NCBI GenBank assembly: GCA_966211955.1
Contig: CBIHOF010000002.1
Coordinates: 1-64,000, forward strand
DNA length: 64,000 nt
DNA from: Albitalea sp966211955
GTDB taxonomy: Bacteria; Pseudomonadota; Gammaproteobacteria; Burkholderiales; Burkholderiaceae_C
Direction of reading: 5' to 3'
The position numbers and the translations under genes were made by a program. Shown piece after piece: positions 25,886 through 34,793 of the stretch (position 1 is its first letter; every line of letters starts with the position of its first letter). The notes below the pieces were generated by a model, which worked only from the letters and a program-made list of their open reading frames with translations, ran no database searches and was not told the origin of the DNA.

Positions 25886-26563
25886 ATGGAAAAGCCGGCC
25901 GCTCCCCGCGCCGTGGTGTTCGACGCCTACGGCACCTTGTTCGACGTGTACAGCGTCGGGTTGCTGGCCGAGCAGCTTTTCCCGGGCCGCGGCGACGCGC
26001 TCGGCGTCATGTGGCGCGACAAGCAGATCGAGTACACCCGCCTCACCTCGATGAGCGGCCACTACAAGCCCTTCTGGGAGCTCACTCGGGCCGCACTGCG
26101 CTTCACCGCCGATCGCCTCAAGCTGGATCTCACGGCGCCCAACGAAGAGCGGCTGATGAACCAGTACCGCCACTTGAGCGCCTTCCCGGAAAACCTGGAC
26201 GTGCTGCGCGAGCTCAAGTCGCGCGGCATCCCCACCGCCATCCTCAGCAACGGCGACCCCGACATGCTGGCCGTGGCCGTCAAAAGCGCCGGCTTCACCG
26301 AGCACCTCGACCACGTGCTCTCGGTGCACGCGGTGCGCAAGTACAAGACCGACCCGGCCGCCTATGCGCTCGGGCCGCAGGCGCTCAAGCTGGGCGCGAA
26401 GCAGATTCTTTTTGTGTCGAGCAACGGCTGGGACGCGATCGGCGCCACCTGGTTCGGCTACACCACGCTGTGGGTCAACCGCCACGGCCTGCCGCTGGAG
26501 CGGCTCGACACGGAACCGTCGCGCATCGGAGCGAGCCTGCGCGACGTCCTCACGTTTTTCTGA
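25886..26563 (+). CDS. Haloacid dehalogenase type II family hydrolase
   Basis: A 225-residue HAD hydrolase of the L-2-haloacid dehalogenase subgroup. The nucleophile Asp13 is in VVFDAYGTLFDVYS, the second motif is LSNGDPDML, the Lys motif is RKYKTDPAAYAL, and SSNGWDAIGATWFGYTTLWVNR is the motif-IV region typical of dehalogenases. It would replace a C2 halogen by hydroxyl, or act on a related 2-substituted acid. It ends 18 bases before aceB; a dehalogenase giving glycolate from haloacetate upstream of malate synthase is metabolically coherent, but this is inference. Confidence 0.88.
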   Translation: MEKPAAPRAVVFDAYGTLFDVYSVGLLAEQLFPGRGDALGVMWRDKQIEYTRLTSMSGHYKPFWELTRAALRFTADRLKLDLTAPNEERLMNQYRHLSAFPENLDVLRELKSRGIPTAILSNGDPDMLAVAVKSAGFTEHLDHVLSVHAVRKYKTDPAAYALGPQALKLGAKQILFVSSNGWDAIGATWFGYTTLWVNRHGLPLERLDTEPSRIGASLRDVLTFF

Positions 26564-26581
26564 ACCTCGAAGGAACACACC

Positions 26582-28162
26582 ATGAGCATCCAACTGCCGC
26601 AGGGCATGCAGATCAACGCCCCGATTCTTGCGGGTTTCGAAACCGTCCTGACGCTGCCGGCGCTGGAGCTGGTGGCCAAGCTGCACCGCGCCTTCGAGCC
26701 GCGCCGCCAGCAGCTGCTGGCCGCGCGCGTCGAACGTGCCAAGCGGCTTGACGCCGGCGAGCGCCCCGACTTCTTGCCGGAGACCAAAGCCATTCGTGAA
26801 GGCGACTGGAAGGTCGCACCCATCCCGAAGGCGCTGCATTGCCGCCGCGTGGAAATCACAGGCCCCGTGGACGCGAAGATGGTCATCAACGCCTTCAACT
26901 CCGGCGCTGATTCGTACATGACCGACTTCGAGGACAGCAACTCACCGGTGTGGTCCAACCAGATCCAGGGGCAGATCAACCTGTCGAAGGCGATCCGGCG
27001 CGAGCTGACGCTCGAGCAGAACGGCAAGACGTACAAGCTCAACGACAAGATCGCCACGCTGCAGGTGCGTCCGCGCGGCTGGCACCTGGACGAAAAGCAT
27101 GTGCTCGTCGACGGCCAGCGCGTGCACGGCGGCATCTTCGACTTCGCCCTCTTCATGTTCCACAACGCGCGCGAGCAGATCGCGCGCGGCGCCGGCCCCT
27201 TCTTCTACCTGCCGAAGATGGAAAGCCACCTCGAGGCGCGGTTGTGGAACGACGTGTTCGTGATGACGCAGAACGAGCTCGGCCTGCCTCAAGGCACGAT
27301 CAAGGCGACGGTGCTGATCGAGACGATCCTCGCGGCCTTCGAGATGGACGAGATCTTGTATGAGCTTCGGGAACACAGCGCGGGCCTGAACGCCGGCCGC
27401 TGGGACTACATCTTCAGCTGCATCAAGAAGTTCAAGCTCGACAAGAACTTCTGCCTGGCCGACCGCGCCAAGGTCACGATGACCGCGCCCTTCATGCGCT
27501 CGTACGCGCTGCTGCTGCTCAAGACCTGCCACAAGCGCGGCGCGCCCGCGATCGGCGGCATGAGCGCGCTGATCCCGATCAAGAACGATCCGGAGAAGAA
27601 CGCGATCGCGATGGCCGGCATCATCGGCGACAAGAAGCGCGATGCGACCGACGGCTATGACGGCGGTTGGGTCGCCCACCCGGGCCTGGTGGAGCCGGCG
27701 ATGAAGGAATTCCTCGCGGTGCTGGGCGACAAGCCCAACCAGTTCGAGAAGCAGAAGCCCGAGGTCGAGGTGGCCGCGGCCGACCTGCTGAACTTCCAGC
27801 CCGAGACCCCGATCACCGAGGCCGGCCTGCGCATGAACATCAACGTGGGCATCCATTACCTAGGCGCCTGGCTCGCGGGCAACGGCTGCGTGCCCATCCA
27901 CAACCTGATGGAAGACGCCGCCACCGCCGAGATCAGCCGCTCGCAGGTGTGGCAGTGGATCCGCTCGCCCAAGGGCGTGCTCGACGACGGCCGCAAGGTC
28001 ACGGCCGAGATGGTGCGCGGCTTCGTGCCCGAGGAGCTGGCCAAGATCAAGGCCGGCGGCTTCGAAGGCAAGTTCGACCGCGCGGCCGAGATCTTCGAGA
28101 CCATGAGCACGCAGGAAGGCTTCGCGGAGTTCCTGACGCTGCCGCTGTACGAGGAGATCTGA
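26582..28162 (+). CDS. aceB: Malate synthase A
   Basis: A 526-residue glyoxylate-bypass enzyme joining acetyl-CoA and glyoxylate. MS-A signature features: INAFNSGADSYMTDFEDSNSP, QVRPRGWHLDEKH, the catalytic-Arg/Glu block LPKMESHLEARLWNDVF, TVLIETILAAFEMDEILYELR, and HNLMEDAATAEISRSQ with the catalytic Asp. Length is that of E. coli AceB (533), not the 720-residue GlcB. AAGGA precedes the ATG. Transcribed with the HAD hydrolase and followed by a bidirectional terminator. Isocitrate lyase is not in the window. Confidence 0.97.
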   Translation: MSIQLPQGMQINAPILAGFETVLTLPALELVAKLHRAFEPRRQQLLAARVERAKRLDAGERPDFLPETKAIREGDWKVAPIPKALHCRRVEITGPVDAKMVINAFNSGADSYMTDFEDSNSPVWSNQIQGQINLSKAIRRELTLEQNGKTYKLNDKIATLQVRPRGWHLDEKHVLVDGQRVHGGIFDFALFMFHNAREQIARGAGPFFYLPKMESHLEARLWNDVFVMTQNELGLPQGTIKATVLIETILAAFEMDEILYELREHSAGLNAGRWDYIFSCIKKFKLDKNFCLADRAKVTMTAPFMRSYALLLLKTCHKRGAPAIGGMSALIPIKNDPEKNAIAMAGIIGDKKRDATDGYDGGWVAHPGLVEPAMKEFLAVLGDKPNQFEKQKPEVEVAAADLLNFQPETPITEAGLRMNINVGIHYLGAWLAGNGCVPIHNLMEDAATAEISRSQVWQWIRSPKGVLDDGRKVTAEMVRGFVPEELAKIKAGGFEGKFDRAAEIFETMSTQEGFAEFLTLPLYEEI

Positions 28163-28192
28163 TCGGCGGCGCCCTGCCGTCGATGCATGAAA

Positions 28193-28220
28193 AACGGCGG
28201 CTCGCGGGCCGCCGTTCTTG
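28193..28220. terminator. Bidirectional terminator between aceB and the Ala-rich secreted protein gene
   Basis: Stem AACGGCGG (28193-28200) with CCGCCGTT (28209-28216). An A-run precedes it (T-run on the minus strand) and a short T-rich tail follows, so it can serve both convergent genes. Confidence 0.8.
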
Positions 28221-28231
28221 CGTGCGCTCGA

Positions 28232-28990
28232 TCAGCGCTGCACCGAGCCGTTCAGCGACCCATTGACCGACGTCGAGTGGCCGTCGCTCGACGCGGCGCC
28301 ATCGGCGGAGCCGGAAGCGTGGGTCTTGCGGGTGGCTGCGTCGGCCTTGCCGCTGCCGCTCAACGCCGCGGCGGGCTTGGCGCTGGAGGTGCCGGAGGTC
28401 GTGGCGCCGGAGCTGGCGCTGTCGGCCGAGCCGGTGGCGTTGGCTGACTTGCCGATCGAGCCGGTCAGTGCGCCGGACCCCGAGCCCGTGCCGTCCACCT
28501 GGGCCGAGCCCGCCTGATCCTTCAGCGACGCGGCCTTGCCCGCGACGGCGCCCTGCGTGGCCGCCGCCTTGTCGCTCAACGTGCCCTTGGCCGTCGCGGC
28601 CTTGTCGGTGGCGCCGGCCTTCGCCGCAGCGGCCTTCTCGGCAGCGAAATCACGCGTGGCAGCCGCCTTGTCGGCCGCGAAATCCCTGGTGGCGGTGGCC
28701 TTGTCGGTCGCGACGTCCTTCGCCGCGGAGGCCTTGGCGGCCGCTTCGTCCTTGACGTCAGCGCCGGTGTCGCGCGCCTTCTGAACCACGGGCTGCGGCG
28801 ACGGCGTGCGGAACGAACCCTGTCCGTTCAGTGCACCGTTGAGCGTGCCGCCCATGGGGCCGATGCCGCCGCTCAGGCCGCCACCGAGGCTGCCGCCGCC
28901 GCCGATGAGGCCAGCGTGTGCGGGGAAGGCGGACGAGACGAGCGCGGCGAGAAGGGTGGCGCTGGCGAGGATGTGGCGATGCTTGGTCAT
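28232..28990 (-). CDS. Secreted Ala-rich low-complexity protein, LEA/apolipoprotein-like repeats
   Basis: A 252-residue exported protein of unknown function. Signal peptide 1-26 (SSAFPAHA), then a Gly-rich segment (GLIGGGGSLGGGLSGG). Residues about 75-160 hold repeated amphipathic units of the type DKAAATRDFAAEKAAAAK, alternating Lys/Asp with Ala in an 11-residue-like period, as in LEA-type and apolipoprotein-like helices. The C-terminal third is Ser/Gly/Ala-rich. No enzymatic motif. The ATG at 28990 is chosen for its signal peptide. Its gene is head-to-tail with the subtilase gene upstream. Confidence 0.7.
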   Translation of the reverse strand: MTKHRHILASATLLAALVSSAFPAHAGLIGGGGSLGGGLSGGIGPMGGTLNGALNGQGSFRTPSPQPVVQKARDTGADVKDEAAAKASAAKDVATDKATATRDFAADKAAATRDFAAEKAAAAKAGATDKAATAKGTLSDKAAATQGAVAGKAASLKDQAGSAQVDGTGSGSGALTGSIGKSANATGSADSASSGATTSGTSSAKPAAALSGSGKADAATRKTHASGSADGAASSDGHSTSVNGSLNGSVQR

Positions 28991-29117
28991 GGTGTGCTCC
29001 AACGTTTGCTGTCTTCGGCGAGGCGGCCCATCCGCGTCGCATGACAGGTACAACGAGGGCGGAATCGCACTTCTTCCGCGTGTCACACTTTTTTGCAATT
29101 GCGGCTTGGAGGAAGCC

Positions 29118-30437
29118 TCAACGCGCCATCACGTACGACGGCTCGGTTCGCAGCTCGCGGGCGACGATGCCGTACCCATACACCACGTCCCGGCCCGGCG
29201 TGCCGGCGTCGATGGCCTTGCGCACGAGTGCCGTCACCGCGAGGTTGGCAGCCGTGCTGTCCATTGAATGCACGGAAGCCGCCAGAACCCCCGCCACCAG
29301 CGGCGACGCGAAGGAGGTGCCGCGCGCCGTCGTGAACCCGGCCGCGCCCGGCCCCGCCACCGCCATCTGGGAGCCCGGCGCGGCGAAGGCCACATGCGGA
29401 CCACGGCACGCCTCGGGGATGGCATTGCCCTTCGCGTCGATGCCCGTCACCGCCACCACCTCGGGGTACGCGGCGGGATACAGCGGCGGCGACGCCGGCC
29501 CGTCGTTGCCGACTGCCGCCACGAGCAGCATGCCCTTGGCGGTCGCCTTCTTCACCACGGTCTCCAGCAGACGATTGGGCGGGCCGACCAGGCTGATGTT
29601 CACCACCGGCACCTGCTCGCCCAGGAGCCACGCGAGCGCCGCGGCCACGGCCTCCACGGTGCCGCCGACGGGGTCGTTGCAGTACACGTCCGCGGCATAG
29701 AGCGCGGCCTGCGGCGCGGCGCTGACGAAGCGGTTGGCGCGCCCCACCAGCAGTGACGCGACTGCAGTGCCATGGGCGCTCGGAACCTTGGTGCTGTTGC
29801 AGCCCCAGGCGTGGATGTCGGCGCCCTTCAATGCCGCGTGGTCGGTCTCGATGCCACCGTCGATCAATCCGATCTTCACCGCGCCTTTGACCGGTGCAGC
29901 CACCGCCCCGGCTGACACGGTGGGGGCGGAACCGTTCGCCCCCACTTCACCACTTTCCAGATACAGATGATTGAAGTCCACCGCCACCTGCGGATCCAGT
30001 TCGCGAAGCCGTCGCAAGGCTCGCGGCGTGTCCCATCCGGTCGGTGCATGCAGCGTGACGATCCGCAGCTCCAGGCCCGCCAGCGTGCGCTCGCGCACGA
30101 CGCTGAAACCTTCGGCCTGTGCCGCCGCGAGCAGCGTGGCGCCCGGCTCGTTCAGTACCAGCTCGCTGCGCACGATGGGCTCGCCGGCCGGGTCCGCTTC
30201 CACCAGCGGCCCGCGTTGTGACAGGATGTCCGCGATGCGCTGCCTGCGCAGCCCGGTCAGGGCCGCCAGGGGTGCAACATCCCGACGGACTTGTTGCGTC
30301 AGTTGAGCTGTCCCCGGCAAGGCCGCGTTCGGCAGACTCGGCAGGTTCGGCAACGAGGGCAGCCGGAGTTGGGACGAGGCGTGCAGTGGCGCAAGCGCCA
30401 GCCAGGCGGTCGCGATGAACGGCAGGATGCGTTTCAT
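29118..30437 (-). CDS. S8-family subtilisin-like serine protease
   Basis: A 439-residue exported protease. A signal peptide (1-22) and a propeptide with leucine-rich LPSLPNLPSLPNAALPG come first. The catalytic triad is KIGLIDGGIETDH (Asp), SAHGTAVASLLVG (His) and RGTSFASPLVAG (Ser), with the oxyanion Asn in AAVGNDGPA. Compact relative to many subtilases. The ATG at 30437 starts the signal peptide. It is divergent, across 114 bases, from an ECF sigma/anti-sigma operon, which may control it or be controlled by it. Confidence 0.92.
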   Translation of the reverse strand: MKRILPFIATAWLALAPLHASSQLRLPSLPNLPSLPNAALPGTAQLTQQVRRDVAPLAALTGLRRQRIADILSQRGPLVEADPAGEPIVRSELVLNEPGATLLAAAQAEGFSVVRERTLAGLELRIVTLHAPTGWDTPRALRRLRELDPQVAVDFNHLYLESGEVGANGSAPTVSAGAVAAPVKGAVKIGLIDGGIETDHAALKGADIHAWGCNSTKVPSAHGTAVASLLVGRANRFVSAAPQAALYAADVYCNDPVGGTVEAVAAALAWLLGEQVPVVNISLVGPPNRLLETVVKKATAKGMLLVAAVGNDGPASPPLYPAAYPEVVAVTGIDAKGNAIPEACRGPHVAFAAPGSQMAVAGPGAAGFTTARGTSFASPLVAGVLAASVHSMDSTAANLAVTALVRKAIDAGTPGRDVVYGYGIVARELRTEPSYVMAR

Positions 30438-30551
30438 GGTGTGGATGGTAGTGGTGGTGCCTGGGTGAAACCCGGCTTTACCGCCAGGCCCATGGAATAA
30501 CGTCCGGCGGATGGAAGAAAATCCGCCCTCCCGTCGTTCAACCCACAAGGC

Positions 30552-31070
30552 ATGAGTGATTCGCATGAGGAACTTCGCCGTGAGGTCGTCGCACTGCTGC
30601 CGCGCATGCGCCGGTTCGCACGCACCATCACGCGCAATCGCGAGGATGCCGACGACCTGGTCCAGCTCTCGGTCGAGCGCGCGCTGATGCGGCTCGACCA
30701 GTGGCAGCCGGGCACGCGACTGGACAGCTGGATGTTCATGATCATGAAGAACGCTTGGATCGACGAAGTGCGCTCACGCGTGCGGCGCGATGCCGTCTTC
30801 CTGCCCGAGGAAGCGGGCGAGAACGTCGGCCAGGCGGCGGGCGAGTGGCCGGCCGACCGGCACAACGTGCGCATGGACGTGCAGCGCGCGATGTCCCAGC
30901 TGGGCGAAGACCAGCGCCTGGCCGTGGGCCTCGTGCTGGTCGAGGGCCTGCCCTACAAGGAAGCCGCCGAAGTGCTCGGCATTCCGATCGGCACCCTCAC
31001 CAGCCGCCTCGCCCGGGCGCGTGAAAGTTTGCAGGCGATCCTCGCAGGACCGCAGGGGGCGAGCGCGTGA
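30552..31070 (+). CDS. ECF-type RNA polymerase sigma factor
   Basis: A 172-residue sigma-70-family factor with only regions 2 and 4. Region 2 includes RRFARTITRNREDADDLVQLSVERAL and LDSWMFMIMKNAWIDEVR (-10 recognition); region 4 is LGEDQRLAVGLVLVEGLPYKEAAEVLGIPIGTLTSRLARARESL (-35 HTH). The gene after it, 52 bases on, encodes a membrane-spanning protein with anti-sigma layout, so activity is probably signal-controlled. The divergent subtilase is a candidate target. Confidence 0.93.
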   Translation: MSDSHEELRREVVALLPRMRRFARTITRNREDADDLVQLSVERALMRLDQWQPGTRLDSWMFMIMKNAWIDEVRSRVRRDAVFLPEEAGENVGQAAGEWPADRHNVRMDVQRAMSQLGEDQRLAVGLVLVEGLPYKEAAEVLGIPIGTLTSRLARARESLQAILAGPQGASA

Positions 31071-31122
31071 GCCCCGAGGGCCGCGTTCGCGAATCCGCCG
31101 TACCAAGCAGTAAGGAATTCGA

Positions 31123-31929
31123 ATGAGCAAGTCGCAGATTCCGCAGGAGACGCTCTACGCCTACGTCGACAACGAGCTCGACGCAGCCAACTCCGCGAAG
31201 GTCGAGGCGGCGATGGCTGACGACCCCGAGCTCAAGAGCCTGATCGAGGAGCAGCGCGCTTTGCGGGCGCTGCTGGGCAGCGCCTATTCGCCGGTGCTCG
31301 AGGAACCCGTGCCCGATCGTGTGATGGCTGCCGCCAGGGGGCCGATCGGCGCGGCGGCCGACGCCAAGGCAGCCCGTGGAAAGGTGGTTCGCCTGGCCGC
31401 CGCCCGCGAACGCCGTCAGCAAGCCGCGCAGGACACCGACAAGCCCGCCGCCAATGACTGGACCTGGAAGCACTGGGGCGGCATGGCCGCATGCCTCGCC
31501 ATCGGCGTGCTGGCCGGCCACAGCGCGTGGCTGGCCAACGCCACGAGCGACGTCGCCAACGTCGATGGCCAGTTCGTTGCCCGAGGACAACTCGCGCAGG
31601 CCCTGTCCACGCAGCTCGCCAGCGCCCAGCCCAAGGACGCGCCGGTCAAGATCGGCCTGAGTTACGTCTCGAAGGAGAACGAGCTGTGCCGCAGCTTCAC
31701 CGTGCATTCGGCCGGCACCGACGGCCTCGCCTGCCGTCGCGCGAATGAATGGGCGCTGCGCGTGATCGAGCAGGTCCAGCCCAAGCCCGCCGACGCCGGC
31801 AACCTGCGCATGGCCGCATCGCCCGTGCCCGCGGCGGTGCTGAAAGTCGTCGACGAACAGATCCAGGGCAGCCCCCTCGACGCCGACGCCGAACGCGCCG
31901 CGATGAACAAGGGCTGGCGGGCGAAGTAG
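31123..31929 (+). CDS. Anti-sigma factor (membrane-spanning)
   Basis: A 268-residue single-pass protein. The N-terminal ~55 residues (QETLYAYVDNELDAANSAKVEAAMADDPELKSLIEEQRALRALL) follow the anti-sigma-domain pattern but lack the HxxxCxxC zinc motif. A helix at about residues 118-138 (WGGMAACLAIGVLAGHSAWLA) is followed by a periplasmic domain of about 130 residues with two Cys (ELCRSF and GLACRR) that could form a disulfide. It lies directly after the ECF sigma gene. Confidence 0.85.
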   Translation: MSKSQIPQETLYAYVDNELDAANSAKVEAAMADDPELKSLIEEQRALRALLGSAYSPVLEEPVPDRVMAAARGPIGAAADAKAARGKVVRLAAARERRQQAAQDTDKPAANDWTWKHWGGMAACLAIGVLAGHSAWLANATSDVANVDGQFVARGQLAQALSTQLASAQPKDAPVKIGLSYVSKENELCRSFTVHSAGTDGLACRRANEWALRVIEQVQPKPADAGNLRMAASPVPAAVLKVVDEQIQGSPLDADAERAAMNKGWRAK

Positions 31930-32090
31930 CGGCCCCGTCTGCTTTCGCCCGGACAACCGCGAAAGCACTGCCCCCCAAGGGTCCGCCAGTGCGAAAACCA
32001 CCCCGTCTACGGGTTTGCCCCCGTTGGACTTCGTGACGCGGCTCACGATGCTGTAGAGGCGAGTCCTCACCACAACAGCAGGAGACACTC

Positions 32091-32555
32091 ATGGCCATCA
32101 CGATGAAGGTGAACGGCAAGACGGTGAACGTCAAGGCCGAGCCTGATACCCCGTTGCTCTGGGTCATTCGCGACGAAATCGGCCTCACCGGCACCAAGTT
32201 CGGATGCGGCGCGGCGCTGTGCGGCGCGTGCACGGTGCAGCTCGATGGCGTCCCCATCCGCTCGTGCCAGACGCCCGTGTCGGCCGTGGCCGGCAAGTCG
32301 GTCACGACGGTGGAGAGCCTGTCGCCGAACAACTCGCATCCGCTGCAAAAGGCCTGGATCGCGCACGACGTGCCGCAGTGCGGCTACTGCCAGTCCGGGC
32401 AGCTCATGAGCGCGGCGGCACTCTTGTCCAAGAACAAGAACCCGAGCGACGCCGACATCGACCAGGCCATGAGCGGCAACATCTGCCGCTGCGGCACCTA
32501 CCCGCGCATCCGCGCCGCGATCAAGTCCGCGGCCGCCGAAATGCGCAAGGCCTGA
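32091..32555 (+). CDS. (2Fe-2S)-binding subunit of a molybdenum hydroxylase, isoquinoline 1-oxidoreductase alpha type (locus 1)
   Basis: A 154-residue small subunit of a xanthine-oxidase-family molybdoenzyme. The plant-ferredoxin cluster ligands are in GCGAALCGACTVQ followed by SCQTP, and the second cluster ligands are in CGYCQSGQ and ICRCGTYPRIR. It passes electrons from the Mo subunit, encoded 14 bases downstream, to an acceptor that is not encoded here (cytochrome c in related systems). No signal peptide; it would be co-exported with the Tat-bearing partner. Paralogue at 55657-56193. Confidence 0.9.
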   Translation: MAITMKVNGKTVNVKAEPDTPLLWVIRDEIGLTGTKFGCGAALCGACTVQLDGVPIRSCQTPVSAVAGKSVTTVESLSPNNSHPLQKAWIAHDVPQCGYCQSGQLMSAAALLSKNKNPSDADIDQAMSGNICRCGTYPRIRAAIKSAAAEMRKA

Positions 32556-32569
32556 ACCGGAGCACGATC

Positions 32570-34711
32570 ATGAGCAACACCACGATCCACACCTCCGTCT
32601 CTCGCCGCGGTTTCCTGCAGGCATCCTCGGTCGCCGGCGGCGGCCTGATGCTCGGCGTCGCCATCCCCGGCATCGAAGCGCTCGCAGCGGGCACGCTGCA
32701 CACGCCCAATGCCTGGGTGCACATCGCCGACGACAACACCATCACGCTGCTCTCGGCGCGCTCCGAGATGGGCCAGGGCGTCTACACGTCCATGCCCATG
32801 CTCATCGCCGAAGAGCTGAACGTGGACATCCGCACCGTGAAGGTCGAGATCGCGCCGCCCAACGCGGTGTACGTCAACTCGCTCCTCGGCGCGCAGATCA
32901 CCGGTGGCTCGACCTCGGTGCGCGATGGCTGGGAGAAGCTTCGCACCGCAGGCGCGCAAGTGCGCGAGATGCTGCTGTCTGCGGCCGCCGACGAATGGAA
33001 AGTCGACCGCTCGACGCTCAAGGCCGACAACGGCTTCGTCACCGGCCCCAAGGGCAAGAAGGCGAGCTACGGCCACTTGGCGGCCGCGGCGTCCAAGCTG
33101 CCGGTGCCCGAGAAGGTCGCGCTGAAGGACCCGAAGGACTTCCGCATCGTCGGCAAGAACACCAAGCGGCTCGACACGCCGATGAAGGTGAACGGCAAGG
33201 CCGAGTTCGGCATCGACGTGAAGCTGCCGGGCATGGTCTACGCATCGCTCGAGCAGGCACCGGTGATCGGCGGGACGGTGAAGGGCTTCGACGCATCGAA
33301 GGCCAAGGGCATGCCGGGCGTGATCGACGTCGTGCAGATCCCCGACGGCGTCGCGGTGGTGGCCGACACCTACTGGCATGCGAAGAAAGCACGCGAGACG
33401 CTGTCGGTGCAATGGGACGATGGCCCCGGCGGCGCGCTCACGACGCAGGGCATGGCCGACGGCATCCGCGCCGCGGCCGCGAGCGCCAAGCCGATCCCGA
33501 TCAAGTCGCAAGGCGACGTGGATGCCGGCATGAAGGGCGCGGTGAAGGTCGTGAAGGCCGAGTACCAGATGCCGCTGCTCGCACACGCGCCGCTGGAGCC
33601 GATGAACTTCACCGCGAGCGTCACTGGCGACAAGGTATTGCTGGTCGGCCCCACGCAGTTCCAGCAGGGCGCGCAAGGCGCGGTGGCGGCGGCGCTGGGC
33701 GTGAAGCCGGAGAACATCACGCTCAAGACCACCTTCCTCGGCGGCGGCTTCGGCCGGCGCCTGGAGCTTGATTTCATCGTGCAGGCGGCGCAGATCAGCA
33801 AGGCCGTGGGCAAGCCGGTGAAGCTCTTGTGGACGCGCGAGGACGACACCACGCACGACTTCTATCGGCCGATGGCGCTGAACCAGCTCGAAGCCGGGCT
33901 CGATGCCACGGGCATGCCGGTGGCGATGACCTACAAGGTGACCTCGCAGTCGGTGACGCAGCGCGCCTTCGGCCTGCCCAAGGACACGCTCGATCCGTTC
34001 ATGGCGGAAGCGGCGGTGGCCGCCTACGAGATCCCGAACACGCGGCACGACCTCGTCATCCACGACGCCGGCCTGCGCGTGGGCTACTGGCGCGCGGTGA
34101 GCCACAACATGAACGCCTTCGCCAACGAGAGCTTCGTGGACGAAATGGCCGCGGCCGCGGGCAAGGACCCGCTGGCCTACCGGTTGTCGTTGCTCAAGGA
34201 GCATCCGCGATTCGCCAATGTTCTGAAGATGGCCGGCGACAAGGCCGGCTGGGGCAGCGCGGCACCGGCGGGCCGCTCGCGTGGCGTGGCACTGATGGAG
34301 GGCTACGACACCTACATGGCGCAGATCGCGGAGGTGTCCATGGACAAGGGCGTGCCGAAGGTGCACAAGGTGACGGTGGTGGCCGACCTCGGCCGCATGG
34401 TCAACCCCGACACCGTGGTCGCGCAGATCCAGTCGAGCATCGTCTTCGGACTGTCCGCCGCGCTGTTCGACGAGATCACGCTGGACAAGGGCCGGGTGCA
34501 GCAGACGAACTTCAACAACTACCCCGTGCTGCGCATGAACGAGGCGCCGCAGATCGACATCGTGCTCGTGCCGAGCACCGAGAAGCCGGGCGGCATCGGC
34601 GAGCCGGCGACGGCCTTGATCGGGCCGGCGGTGGCCAACGCGATCTTCGCGGCGAGCGGCAAGCGGGTGAGGAAGATGCCGTTCACGGCGGAGAACATCG
34701 CCGCGGCCTGA
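32570..34711 (+). CDS. Molybdopterin-binding subunit of a molybdenum hydroxylase, isoquinoline 1-oxidoreductase beta type (locus 1)
   Basis: A 713-residue catalytic subunit oxidising N-heterocycles or aldehydes at a Mo-cytosine-dinucleotide centre. A Tat signal SRRGFLQ (residues 11-17) leads into a short hydrophobic stretch. Cofactor motifs include SEMGQGVYTSMPMLIAEEL, GGGFGRRLELDF, TREDDTTHDFYRP and, near the end, GGIGEPATALIGPAVANA containing the catalytic Glu. The IorB subgroup lacks an FAD subunit. Partner gene is immediately upstream. The true substrate is unknown. Confidence 0.9.
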   Translation: MSNTTIHTSVSRRGFLQASSVAGGGLMLGVAIPGIEALAAGTLHTPNAWVHIADDNTITLLSARSEMGQGVYTSMPMLIAEELNVDIRTVKVEIAPPNAVYVNSLLGAQITGGSTSVRDGWEKLRTAGAQVREMLLSAAADEWKVDRSTLKADNGFVTGPKGKKASYGHLAAAASKLPVPEKVALKDPKDFRIVGKNTKRLDTPMKVNGKAEFGIDVKLPGMVYASLEQAPVIGGTVKGFDASKAKGMPGVIDVVQIPDGVAVVADTYWHAKKARETLSVQWDDGPGGALTTQGMADGIRAAAASAKPIPIKSQGDVDAGMKGAVKVVKAEYQMPLLAHAPLEPMNFTASVTGDKVLLVGPTQFQQGAQGAVAAALGVKPENITLKTTFLGGGFGRRLELDFIVQAAQISKAVGKPVKLLWTREDDTTHDFYRPMALNQLEAGLDATGMPVAMTYKVTSQSVTQRAFGLPKDTLDPFMAEAAVAAYEIPNTRHDLVIHDAGLRVGYWRAVSHNMNAFANESFVDEMAAAAGKDPLAYRLSLLKEHPRFANVLKMAGDKAGWGSAAPAGRSRGVALMEGYDTYMAQIAEVSMDKGVPKVHKVTVVADLGRMVNPDTVVAQIQSSIVFGLSAALFDEITLDKGRVQQTNFNNYPVLRMNEAPQIDIVLVPSTEKPGGIGEPATALIGPAVANAIFAASGKRVRKMPFTAENIAAA

Positions 34712-34751
34712 CAAGCGTTTCTCCCTCCCCCGCTGGGAGGGCGAGCGATCC

Positions 34752-34778
34752 AACCCGGTATCCTTGCCGGGTTTTTTT
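34752..34778 (+). terminator. Rho-independent terminator after the molybdenum hydroxylase operon
   Basis: Stem AACCCGG (34752-34758) and CCGGGTT (34767-34773), followed by seven T. It lies only 15 bases before the ATG of the next gene, leaving no room for a promoter between them. Confidence 0.8.
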
Positions 34779-34793
34779 CGTCACCGCGCGCCC

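Noticed and set aside
31933..32010. Possible fifth copy of the GC-rich intergenic repeat
   Set aside because: Only a short match (CTGCCCCCCAAGGG) is shared; the palindromic core is missing.
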